Below the pieces are notes generated by a model. That model did not search any database, had not been told where the DNA came from, and was given only the letters and a program-made list of their open reading frames with translations. Below, in pieces: positions 39,851-50,900 of a DNA stretch of 64,000 nucleotides; positions within the stretch are counted from its first letter, which is position 1; every line of letters begins with the position of its first letter. The position numbers were made by a program, and so were the translations under genes. The stretch lies in the NCBI GenBank assembly GCA_947095535.1, contig OX352772.1, positions 32,507,445 through 32,571,444 on the forward strand, read 5' to 3'. The stretch comes from Poecilobothrus nobilitatus (lineage: Eukaryota > Arthropoda > Insecta > Diptera > Dolichopodidae).

Positions 39851-40355
39851 AAAAACAAGAAAGAATACAGTTGCCTTTGTCAATTGTGTTTAAAAATAGG
39901 AAATTTTCAATTTTTGACCCCTTACAGCTCCTAAACGGAGGGTGATATAAAAAAAAAATTCTGTAATGACTCATACTTATTTTCAAAGATTTAACTTCTG
40001 TCAAAATTTCAAGTTTCCAACTTAAATCGTTTAGAAGATAGAAGGGTTAAAGGATTTTGCAATAATTCAGTTTCGCATAACGGTAAATTAAGACACCATA
40101 TAGCACAAGTATATATTTATTATATACATGTTTGTAAAGATCATAATAGCACCTATCGTTTGGAATTTTCAGATTGAAGATATACCTTATAGAGCTTGTG
40201 ATATAACAATTTAAATATAGAGATTTTTCGAACTTTGGGGGGCTGTAACTCCTTAACGGGTGGGGCTACAGAAAAATTAATATTATCATATTATTTCGAG
40301 GTGCTACAAACGGAGAAGTAATTTTATTATACCCGATACTTATCTTACTGGTATA
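39851..40355 (-). mobile_element. INE-1-like element, family 2, short derivative
   Basis: The left end reads AACAAGAAAGAATACAGTTG then TTTGTCAATTG, the family-2 stem-loop in reverse. The right end reads ATACCCGATACTTATC...GGTAT, a decayed hairpin. The interior matches 20277-21860 in reverse, including CGCATAACGGTAAATTAAG, but lacks the TCCG microsatellite region. At 505 bp it is an internal-deletion copy. Confidence 0.65.
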
Positions 40356-40453
40356 AAAATAAAAACTAAACTGAGACTAAAGTAAAAGTTGTAAAAAAAT
40401 TTTACAATCTAAAATATAAACAAAAAAACTTTTATAAAACATACATATATAAA

Positions 40454-41283
40454 TGAAGGCTCTATGAAATAGTATAGCACGAAATAATGTCGATTTCAAG
40501 ATATGAAATAAAATCGCAAAAAATTAAATAAAGTCGCAATATTTTTTTCCATTTTTTGCAACTTTATTTCATTTTGGATTTTGCGACATTATTTCATTAT
40601 GGAATAAAGTCATAAAATCATAAATGAAATAAAGTTGCAAGAATGAAATAATATAAAAACCTGTTTGCATGCACATACTTAGTATGGATGGATTTTAGAG
40701 TTGGACTCAAAATCATCAGATTTATGCGCTTATATATATATAATGATTTATATTTTATGTTTAAATGATTTATAGAAACCTACAAGCATTAACATATTTT
40801 AGTATAGATATTAGAGGATATATACGAATATTCTAGAAAAAGCACATAAACGTGATTTTGAATCCAACCCTAAAGTGTTAGATATATTCTGTTATAGTTA
40901 TAGTGTTATATATATTTCTATTGAATTCTAACTCTAAAGATATATATATGTTTATATATACTGGGAAAAACGCACAAACCTTCATTTTGAATTCAACTCT
41001 AAAATATATACTGAAGCATGTCCATGCATACAGGTTTCTATACAAATTTGGTGAAAATCATTATGAAATAAAGTCGTCAACCAAAACTAAAATAACATCG
41101 CAAGAAGAAAATTATGTCGTGAAATTTTGCAACCTTAAATTTTCGATAATTGTTTTCTTTTTGCTTTGTGCCTTTATTTTCATTATTTAATTTTTGCTTT
41201 GCATTTGCATTTTGCGTTGATAATGAAATAATATCTGAAATTCTACGACATTATTTCGTGCGACACTCTTTCAACGAGCTTCA
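40454..41283. mobile_element. 830-bp inverted-repeat element (MITE-like)
   Basis: The termini are imperfect inverted repeats of about 50 bp sharing a perfect core, GCACGAAATAATGTCG. The ends are TGAAGGCTC on the left and GAGCTTCA on the right. The interior has repeated GAAATAAAGTCGCAA-like words in both orientations and two more inverted words (TTAGAGTTGGACTCAAAATC versus GATTTTGAATCCAACCCTAA). No clear target duplication. The open frame at 40903-41190 lies inside and is not a gene. Confidence 0.65.
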
Positions 41284-42025
41284 CTAAAATATTGCAGAAA
41301 ATATATTAAGGATTATATTGTGAAAAAAAGAAAACAAAAAAAAAATATGAAATCTTAAGGACTTTGACCTTGCATATAAATTTAGACAACATAAAAAATT
41401 TAAATCTGGCAAAACTAGGCCTTTGTAAATTCCTAGGTTTTTTTTATCCTACGTTTATTTTCTTTTTTATCTTTAATAAAATTTTAAGTATGTAAGTAGA
41501 CATAAAGATCCCTAAAGAAACAGTCACCTAATCTAAAAATTAATGCCAAAGCTTAGTCTAATATATAAAATATGTGAAATAATAAAGTAACCTTTTAAAA
41601 AAATTTTTTGAAGCTAAAATTTATAATTTTATATTTTATTAATTTTTATTTTAAATTTCTAAACTGGATGTACTCTAAAATATTTAACTTATTACTGATA
41701 TATAATAAAGGTTGGTAAAACCTTGAAAAAATTATGTGCAATCATCACATTTTTGCTTGAAATCACTGTAAAAATATATTTAGTTCAAGCAATTATTTTA
41801 CTTCAATTAAATTGAGCGCTTGGCCCATTTCTTCAATTTATATGTATGATATCTTATTATTACTCACAATGAGATAAACATAATGGCTAAACTCAGTTAA
41901 CTATGACCTAAATAATGATAATACAATGCAAACTGAGTTGAGTTATAAACGATTCTAAAACTCAAAGTAGTCTGATTTCTTGAAAAATGTTGTGGAATGA
42001 TATTTAATCATATTTGTTTTCGATA
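41284..42025. other. Intronic AT-rich DNA
   Basis: Nothing recognisable. Confidence 0.4.
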
Positions 42026-42211
42026 GTGCCTCGGTGGCCTAGTGGGTAAAAGTGTATAAAATACGCTATAAACATCGAGGGAGTGTGGGTTCGAATCGCA
42101 CACACCTCGTAAAAGTTATTCCTCCTTGCGACATTTACAGCCACGCCTGGACAGGAAAGGCTGTTTCCTGTCCACATTTATGTGGCAGAGCAATTGAAAA
42201 AAAAAAAAAAA
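42026..42211 (+). mobile_element. tRNA-derived SINE, best-preserved copy
   Basis: The A box TGGCCTAGTGGG fits the RNA polymerase III consensus and the B box GGTTCGAATCG is one base off. The order is tRNA-like head, CTCGTAAAAGTTATTCCTCC, GCGACATTTACAGCCACGCC, an inverted AGGCTGTTTCCTGTCC patch, CACATTTATGTGGCAGAG, then a 14-bp A-tail. A short TTGTTTT repeat flanks both ends, a possible target duplication. The open frame at 42052-42264 is the SINE read as protein and is not a gene. Confidence 0.85.
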
Positions 42212-42269
42212 TTGTTTTGGAGTACCATTTCAAATTTGACTTTGCGCCTCTTAATTTTCATTAAAGTAC

Positions 42270-42790
42270 CTACCTCAACAAAGTACAAAATGATGCTTTT
42301 TGCTTAATTAGCAATCTCACCCAGGTAACCTTTAATCGTCATAGAGCATTTCCCTCTTTTATATACCATATAGATACTTGACCTAAAATCAATAATACCT
42401 CATTTCAAACCATTCCAACATAAAAGCGTCATTAGAGAGGCTTCAAGTCTCTATATCTACATCGTGAAAATTCTTAGGTGGTTTAAAACCGGTTATACAA
42501 ACTCGTTTATTTTTAGAACTGGAAAAATATGAAAATCGCTTCCAGGGCAGACTTTAGATAATAATGCTCCATTTTACAAGTTGTAACTTTACAAAAATTA
42601 CCTGTTTAAGTTCACCGCCAATTTACCTTCCCTATCATTCTATTTATGTCCACATTCTCGATCTCTTATCCAAAAGGAATTGAATCCTACATCAGTTCAT
42701 CCTAAAGATTGGATAGTGCATACTCCTGCGTGTAATCCCACATTCAACAGTTTACGTAGCCTGTGAAAAACAAAAAACGAAAATTGAAGT
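42270..42790 (+). pseudogene. LINE RT tail remnant
   Basis: Diverged homologue of 14580-15067: both begin GCnTAATT-GCAATCTCACC-like, continue with GGTGGTTTAAAACCGG-like and TACAAACTCGTTTATTTTTA-like words, and end in TTGGATAGTGCATACTCC-like sequence. Translated pieces correspond to the F-x-x-RT ... WN-x-LP region. Frameshifts and stops throughout. It lies directly after the SINE, in the same orientation. Confidence 0.5.
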
Positions 42791-43894
42791 AGCTGAAGTA
42801 GCTGAAATTGCAGTAGCTGTTCTTTCATTTGAAGCTAAAATATTTTTTCGATGTGCATTTTACAAGTTTTCGTTTAATCATATTGTGTTATAAATATTTA
42901 TTTCATATCGTTGCGTTACATAGTGCCGAACTTTTTACTTTATTGAATGCCAACTATTTTGATATCAAAAATTTTCCACAAATTAAAACTACATAAACCT
43001 TTCGTCAATGTCTACTAACATAACTATGAAGTTTTTATAAAATAAGTGAAATCCTCATCATAATTACATTGTCTAAATAGGTTCTAATAAAAATGTAACA
43101 AATAACTTTTCATTTATTTAAAATTCAATTAGTACGATTGAGCTTCAGAAATTTTTATATTAAATTCTTAGGAGGGTATTGAAATTCCAAATTAAAAAAT
43201 CCAAAAATTATAAAACATAATTTTAAAAATTCCACAAAATTCATAATTAATTCCAAATTACAAAATCCCAATACCCCAAAAATCCAAAATTCAAGTCTTC
43301 AAAATAAGAACTGGTCCACAAAGTCCGATTTTTAAAAATTTGGTTGGGGAGAGTTTTAATTCTTTATTGTTGAAATATTTGGGGAAAAGATTTTAGAGTT
43401 GATTAAAATATCGGGGGTGAAATAGGGCTTTTATTATTTATTATGTATTTTTACAATAATTTGATGTGATTTTTTAATTGTTAACAAAATCTGGATTATA
43501 GGCCTTTTCTAGAAGCGAAAATCGCTTCATTTAATGTACATGAAATTTCATAAATTGGCTTTTTGTGTTTGTGGTTTTTATTTTTTCGAATTTTTTATTT
43601 GGAAATGAATATATCCAACCCATTTTTATCTACCCTTATTTTTAAATAATTAATGTGTAATTAATCTCATAAATTTATATTATGATATTATATTAATAAT
43701 ATCTTGTTTATCTTTAATTAAATTAAGTGCTTATTAAAAATATTTTCAGTCAGTAATTTATAAACTTTTAGAGGTAATAATTCATTGGAGAATTACATTA
43801 AAATAATATATAAATATTAAAAAAAATATGTTTAAAGTTATTCATTGCTTTGAAATTCGTTTTAAGCCCATTTAAAAAACAAAAAAAAATTAGA
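42791..43894. other. Intronic AT-rich DNA
   Basis: At 43170-43305 a CCAAAATTCCAAATT-rich stretch resembles the 30.6-kb array. At 43385-43430 a TTTTAGAGTTGATTAAAAT word recurs as in 13.57 and 59.36 kb. Confidence 0.35.
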
Positions 43895-44100
43895 AAAATT
43901 TGCTTATTAGTTTCACTTTGTCCGTCCGTCCGTTTGCAAAACTTCTATACACCGATTAGGATAAAATGATGAAATTTGAATAGTATCTTTTTTAATTTAA
44001 TGCATAAATCTTTTAAAAATTAATATTGTACAACCACTATTTTATGTAACCCCTCAAAGTTTGAAAAATATAATAATATCTACTTATTCTTTTAATTAAT
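43895..44100 (+). mobile_element. Fragment of family 4 INE-1-like element
   Basis: TTATTAGTTTCACTTTGTCC, the GTCCGTCC run and TTTGCAAAACTTCTATA match the right end of 38523-39420 in reverse, then ACCCCTCAAAGTTTG. Confidence 0.55.
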
Positions 44101-44527
44101 GTCTTCTTCAAGCTTTTTTTTTATAATCAGAAAAACATTAATTCATAGGTAGATTGAATTGCTTTGTTTCTTTAATAGTTAATTATACATATCGTAATTA
44201 CTTCCTTATTTACTGTTTCGAAAACCAAATGTACTTTATTTTTGCTTAATTTCTGGCAACAGGAAATTTAACGTTTTGTGGTAATAGTAAAACTCTTGGA
44301 TCCTTCTCATCTTTTATGTTCCCTAAATTTCCCTAGAATTGTGAGGATTATACAATATAACGTTCAAAGAATGTGATGCAATATTAAAAACTTAATTCAC
44401 AATTTTTTTCGGCAATTTTAAAATCAGATCAATTTTTATTTTCCTAATATGAAGTTCTCTTGAGCAAATAGTACATTAGCAAACAGTACATTAGCAATTA
44501 GGTCGGTCATAAAAAGGAAGGGATGTT

Positions 44528-45310
44528 TAGTGACTTAAAGTTCTAACCACTCATAAAAGACTTGAGCTCGTTTCCTCTATAATGTCTTTCAATGATTCTC
44601 AGTTCTAACCTATCCTCAAAAAAAATAATTAAATATGTATTTAATCTTTTGTCTAATAATTTCTATTTAAAAGTCCCATTGTCTTAATTACTTTTACGAT
44701 AGGTTTATCAATTAAAGATGAGTGACTTAAAGTTCCAACCACCACTCATAAAAGACTTGAGCTCGTTTCCTCTATAATGTCTTTCAATGATTCTCAGTTC
44801 TCACCTATCCTCAAAAAAAAAATAATTAAATGTGTATTTAATCTTTCGTCTAATAATTTCTATTTGAAAGTCATATTGTCTTAATTACTTTTACGATAGG
44901 TTTATCAATTAAAGATGAGTGACTTAAAGTTCCAACCACCACTCATAAAAGACTTGAGCTCGTTTCCTCTATAATGTCTTTCAATGATTCTCAGTTCTCA
45001 CCTATCCTCAAAAAAAAATAAATAAATGTGTATTTAATCTTTCGTCTAATAATTTCTATTTGAAAGTCCCATTGTCTTAATTACTTTTACGATAGGTTTA
45101 TCAATTAAAGATGAGTGACTTAAAGTTCCAACCACCACTCATAAAAGACTTGAGCTCGTTGCCTCTATAATGTACTTTCAATGATTCTCAGTTCTAACCT
45201 ATCCTCAAAAAAAAATAATTAAATATGTATTTAATCTTTCGCCTAATAATTTCTATTTAAAAGTCCCATTGTCTTAATTACTTTTACGATAGGTTTATCA
45301 ATTAAAGATG
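44528..45310. repeat. 197-bp tandem array, 4 copies
   Basis: GTGACTTAAAGTTC and the rest of the unit recur at 44528, 44720, 44917 and 45113 (spacings 192, 197, 196), ending at 45310 after ATCAATTAAAGATG. Copies are about 95% alike by eye, differing in A-run length and a few substitutions; the first unit is slightly shorter. It ends about 440 bp before the last exon of the host gene. Confidence 0.9.
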
Positions 45311-45752
45311 AATTTTTCTTATTTTTATTTTTTTTTTTGTACACTTTTCTACTCCTATAAGCTATATTAACTCCTTACATTAACTCCTATCGATTAAGTT
45401 ATTATTCATATTTGACTAAACTTCAGTTTCTAAGTACAATAATTAGTTTCAAATAGCCGTTGGTTATTCGACTGTATGTATTATATAAGATTATGAAACA
45501 TAAATATTTTTTCATTTAAGCGCCATCTATATTAATTTTTTATTAATTTTCTAAAAATCTATATTAATTATTATTAAATCTATATGACCCAGCCGAAATT
45601 TGAACCACAAAACTTTCAAATAAATTTTAATTAAATTATCAATTAATTTGTAATATATATCGATATCATATACTTTCATTAAAAAAAAAAAAAAACAACT
45701 ACCATAACATATTAAACATATTTAATTAAAAAAAAAAAATATTTTTTTACAG

Positions 45753-45904
45753 CCATAATATCACCACAATATTTCCGACCAAGACAAAATTCCGTTTTTG
45801 TTTCATCACAAATTATGCAATTACCAAAACAACAACCACGTAAAACAAGATCAGCAATGGATTTACATTCAATGGTATTGGATGAAACAGCTGAAGCTGT
45901 ATGA
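45753..45904 (+). CDS. Terminal coding exon with stop codon
   Basis: The acceptor TTTTTTTACAG ends at 45752. CC completes the codon started at 14517, giving Ser, and 49 more codons follow before TGA at 45902-45904. The tail reads IISPQYFRPRQNSVFVSS, then QIMQLPKQQPRKTRSAMDL and HSMVLDETAEAV. RQNS and KTRS are Arg-x-x-Ser/14-3-3-like contexts, matching the style of the preceding exon. Codons are strongly A/T-ending. The opposite strand carries a signal-peptide-like Cys-rich open frame (45712-45933). The two readings share the same wobble positions, so base composition cannot separate them. Three consecutive phase-compatible splice junctions favour the plus strand. AATAAA occurs at 45910-45915 and again at 45914-45919, unusually close to the stop. 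Confidence 0.7.
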
Positions 45905-46765
45905 TGGATAATAAATAAAATTAATAATATCATACCATTAATATCATTACATTTTTTTTTTTTTTTTGATTATATAATTTAAAATTTTAATAAAATAACA
46001 ATGAATACATTTATGTACTTATATTTAAAAAGAAATAAAAAAAAATATTCTTTTGTTTTTAAATAAATAATTTTTTTTTTCTTCTTCTATGTGATTAATG
46101 TAATACAAAACTAAAAAAAATTAATATAAATTTCCGAACATGTATAGGAAAAAAAAAAATTTATATTCAGTATATTTAAAAAAAAAAAAATTTTTATCAT
46201 CACTGGAATTAAAAATATTAAATATTGATTTGATTAAAATTTCTTATTTTTTATATATATATATATATATATACAATATATATATATATTTATACATACA
46301 TTATAAAAATATATTTCAATGTAAATTTTATTATTAATTCGTATATAATATATTTTTAAATGGTTTTTTTTTTTTTAATATGGTAATCATTTCATGTATA
46401 CATAATATTCATATTAAATTGTAATTTAAATATTAATGTTAAATATTTAAGTGTAATTTTTTTTTTTTTTTTTTATATACATATAAAATCTAAATATTAT
46501 TATTAAATATATTATATAATTATAAAATAAGAACAAAATGTCAAAGCTTTCATGAAAATTTAAAATGATAAAAATGAATAATTTAATAATTTTAATATTA
46601 TAATATAGAATTAATTTTATAGTAAAAATAATAATTTAATTTTTTTAATTTTTTTTTATTTATTATTAATATAATAAATTTTTTTTTTTTTGTTTTCATG
46701 AATTTGTTTTAATTAAAAAAAATATATATATAAAACTATATAAATTAATATTTTTGTAACTAATT

Positions 46766-46809
<44 letters not shown>

Positions 46810-49690
46810 TAGTTAAAATATTAATGGATGGTTTTTTTATTATATATTTGAGCAGTCACAGAAATGATGAAACTGTTTTGTCTTTTTTATCACCGGGTCC
46901 TTTAAATATATTTTATACATTGTCAAAACTCATTATAGGATCCTTTTGTTTTAAAATATAAAAAACTATTTTACATTTATTTTACATTTTCTTCAATTTT
47001 ATTTAAATAATTTTCGAAAATATTTTAAAAAACATAATTAATTTTCATGTTAAATATATATATTTATAGATATTATAGGTATAAAATTTTATGTGTACCT
47101 ATATATGGTATATATATATATATATGATTTTAGTAAACCATTGAAAAATAAAATCTTCTTTTAATATAAATTTTTTTTTTTGCTGTCAACAACTTGTATG
47201 TACATCATAACTTCCCCTATCAATTTTCATTTAAAATATTATTTTATATCAAAAATCATATCAAAAATTGATAATTTTTCACTTTCAAAATCTCATTTTA
47301 AAAAATTTCTTACAAACAAATAACAATATTTAATTTTTTTTTTTTTTTAATAAATTTTAATTAAAATATGTATTAATAATTCAATTAATATTATTTATAT
47401 TAAAGTATATTTATTTGCCAATTTATAAAATAATATTAAAAAAGAAAATTATTCAATAATAAATTTATTTAAAAAAAAAAAAAACTTAAAAATATATATA
47501 TATATACCATATATGTATATAATATATACCATATATACAATTTTAAAATTAAAAAAAAAAAACAATTGAAATAGCTTTAAGAAAAAGAAACTTTAAATAC
47601 CAAAGATTTATTATTAAGAAAACCAAAGAAAAAAAAACAAAATAAATAAATAACAATTACCTATAACTCAACCAAAAAGAAAAATGGAAAATATTTCAAA
47701 AAGAAAAACAATTATAAAAATAAATAATAAAATTATATATAAATATACTTTATTATAAATTCTTTATCTCTAAAATTTCACTGTTATACAAATTAACTGT
47801 TATTAAAATCTTATATTATTAATTACAAAAAAATAATAAAAAAAAAATGTTTTTCTATAAATTAATTTTCAAAATAATTTAATTTATATCTTTTTCATCT
47901 ATCAACTAACTATCTATTTAAATATTCTATAATTATAAATTAATTTTATAAACTACATACTAAAATAAATTAATAATAAAATGTTTCTTTTTCTTTTCAT
48001 TTCAAATATCTCTTCAATAAATTATTATTGTCAATTGTTATAAATTATTGTACTATGAACTGTTATACAATGTTTTTTTGAAATAAAAAAATAAAAATAA
48101 AAAATAAATACAAAATTAATAAAAATAAAATCCAATACTTTCTGTATTTCTATATTATATGCAAAATATATTTTCCAACAAAAAAATAAAAATAAAATAC
48201 CAAGAAAATAATTAATATATTAAATTATTAATGTTTCAATTAAAAAAATAAAAAATTTAGTAATTTATGAATGAAAAGTGAAAACACTTAAAATTAATAA
48301 TAATAAAAAATAATAAAATAATTTTTTTTTTTCATAATTTTTATAGCTGTGTATAAATATTATTAATATTTCATTAATAGTCAAACCGTTTCATTTGTAT
48401 ATTATAATTACATTTAAATATATAAGAAAAAAAAAAAAAAAACATAATTAACATATTTTTAAGACAAATAAAATTCGAAAATAAAATAAAGAAAAAAACA
48501 AATATAATGATATCTTTAAAAATTTTTCAAATCTACAATATTTATATTGTAGGTATATAATATGAAAATAAATATTTTAATTATATTTTTTTTAATTAAC
48601 GAAATAAATTATTAAAAATTAATTCGTTAATTTTATAAATATAATTATTATAATTATTATTAATAAAATAACATATGAAAATATACTTTTTAATAACACT
48701 TTATATAAACTATATACGAGATATAGGAGAACAATTATTTTTATTTTACATTTTATATTATATATTAATAATAAACCCAGTTAACTTCTATTTATGTAAT
48801 TAAAATTATTATTATTAAAAAAAAAAAAAAAATTAAAAAATAAACAACAAAAAAAAAATTTTAAAAGAAGAAGAAAACATAATATTCTCTACAATTAATA
48901 AAAAAAAAAAAACAAAACAAAAAAAACCAAAAATTTTAAATTATATTTTCTATAATCTTTATTAATTTAAGAAAATTAATAATTAATTATTATTAATACT
49001 GTTATACAAGTTCATTTATTATAATTAAAAGCGAAAAATTATCAAAAACAAAAAAAAAAAAAAACTATATCTACTTATATCTAAAACTATTTTAAAAACA
49101 AATCTCAAAATCTATCTTTAATCGTTTAAAAAAAAAAAAAATATTTATTAATAAATATATTTATATTATCTTGGATATCTTTTTAATATATTAATCAAAC
49201 AAAAAAAAAAATAAAATAAATAAAATAAATTTATTCAAAATTATTTTTCAATGTTTTAAATGAATAGAAAAGAACGCATAACAACAACTATTTTTTTTTT
49301 TTTTAATTTTTATTTTAATATCTTAAAACGTATATAATATACATATATATATACATATAATATTAATAACAAAACAATTTTGAAAATAATCTTCGTAATA
49401 ACGGTATTTTGTCAAATATTTAGTATTTTAGTGTTACTTAAAAAAAAAAAAATGAAATTAATGTATTATACACAGAAAAAATTATAAATTTACTTTAATA
49501 AGATTAAAAATTTAAAAAAAAAAAACAAAAAACAATTCTATATATCGATTTATAACTCTTGTATCTTATATAAATATACCATTTATTATATATACATGTA
49601 TAAATAAATACTGAATAAAATTTATTTTATATTATATAAATACTTTATGTATAAATATACAAGGAAAAAAAAAACTTGTTTCATTTTTTG
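45905..49690 (+). other. 3' UTR or flank: extremely AT-rich, repeat-poor
   Basis: Nearly pure A/T with many homopolymers, (AT)n tracts (46249-46290 and 46768-46803) and many AATAAA words. No mobile-element ends were recognised over 3.8 kb, in contrast to both sides. It could contain the 3' UTR of the upstream gene; the end cannot be placed from sequence. Confidence 0.4.
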
Positions 49691-50180
49691 AAATTACTAC
49701 AGTTTACTTAAAAAGTTACAGTACAGAAACATTTTTCTATAGTCCAATCCGTTACGAAGGTACAGCCCATCAAACTTCGAAAAAAACCCTATATCTAAAT
49801 TGTTATAACACAAGTTATATAAGGTGTATCGTCCATCTGGAAATTCCATCGTGTGACTAGCCGCTTTTATAAGCTTTCGAAATATACTTTTGCCATACAG
49901 TATTTTAATTTAACATTATGCAAAACTCAATTTGTGCAAAAATCTTTACCCCTTTTATGTTCCAAATGGTTTAGTTTAGAAACTCAAGAGGATTTTGAGA
50001 GGAATTAGATCTTTCAAAATATTTTTGTGTCGCTACTAGTGTTCGTGTAGGTCGAGATGTAAGAAGTGAAAAACTGAAAATTCCCTATTTTTAAATATTT
50101 ATCCACATTTTTTTGAAGTAATATAGAAAATTAAAGGCAATATTGTTTTCAAAAAGAATTTTTGACTACTAAATTAGGAC
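49690..50180 (+). mobile_element. INE-1-like fragment, family 2
   Basis: TCCGTTACGAAGGTACAGCC, CTAAATTGTTATAACACAAG, GTTATATAAGGTGTATC and GAAAATTCCCTATTTTTAAA follow the same order as in 20277-21860. Ends are missing. Confidence 0.6.
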
Positions 50181-50282
50181 ATAAACAAAATTATAAATAA
50201 AAACTTAAATGAACCGATCAATTTATTCAAATATAAAAACGAATTGTTCGATCAACTTTTAAATTAATTGACTAAATGATAA

Positions 50283-50298
50283 CCCCCCCCCCCCCCCC
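50283..50298. repeat. 16-bp poly-C tract
   Basis: An uninterrupted C run in otherwise AT-rich DNA. Confidence 0.9.
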
Positions 50299-50604
50299 TC
50301 TTCTATTAAGTACTTAAGATGAATTTCGTTTCTTCCTATTATAATATAACCTTAATAAAAGTAAGGTTATTTCCAATTACCTTCGTCTGTTATACAAAAA
50401 ACAAAGCAATTTGTAAAAGCAAACGTTTTTAAAGGCTCAAAATTTCCAAAAAGATAATAAGAAGAGTTTATTATTACAGTACTTCTGCACCAAAACTTTT
50501 TTATGTAAGAAAGAATTGTCGAAGATCAGGCGACTCTTTCTTCAATTATAAGAAACACTATGCTTAATCCAAACCATAGATGAAGGATGAGGGAAAGGGA
50601 ACAA

Positions 50605-50900
50605 TTATTGGAGAAGAATCTTAGGTAGAAGTTTTTTTTGTGTTGATTGTAGGAAAATGTTTAATTTTCTTTTGAACTTTTCCACATTATATATAAATCG
50701 ACACTTTTTAATTGGGAATTTAACAGACATGGGCAATAAATTCCAGATCTAAAAAGTTTATGTTGTAAAAGAATCTTCATGATCTGTTGTTTTCCATTTA
50801 CAAAATTTCAACCTTGTACGGATGAACATTCGTACTATTTTCTTGTTACTTTAATGGAAGTTTTTAAGCGAGAGAGAAAAGATTTTTTCTCAAAACAACA
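50605..50900 (-). pseudogene. LINE RT C-terminus with intact stop
   Basis: The minus strand from about 50748 reads IWNLLPMSVKFPIKK, then NVEKFKRKLNIFLQST, and ends at TAA (50605-50607). It fits the WN-x-LP ... FK-x-x-L-x-x-FL ending of insect non-LTR RT proteins. The open part is short; further upstream pieces need frameshifts. A 5'-truncated copy. Confidence 0.5.

Larger units (their letters stand above)
9589..45904 (+). other. Gene span of the membrane protein (3' part)
   Basis: Exons of 191, 51, 85 and 152 bp are separated by introns of 972, 3630 and about 31,235 bp. The exon neighbourhoods (9.5-11.3 kb, 13.8-14.5 kb and 45.3-49.7 kb) are homopolymer-rich and poor in mobile elements, whereas the large intron is full of them. 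No promoter or start codon was found in the window. Multi-tens-of-kilobase introns are common in insect neuronal or developmental genes, but nothing here proves that role. Confidence 0.6.

Noticed and set aside
42052..42264. Open frame beginning MYKIRYKHRGSVGSN, similar to one at 27873
   Set aside because: Both are the tRNA-derived SINE body read as protein; the similarity is due to the repeat.
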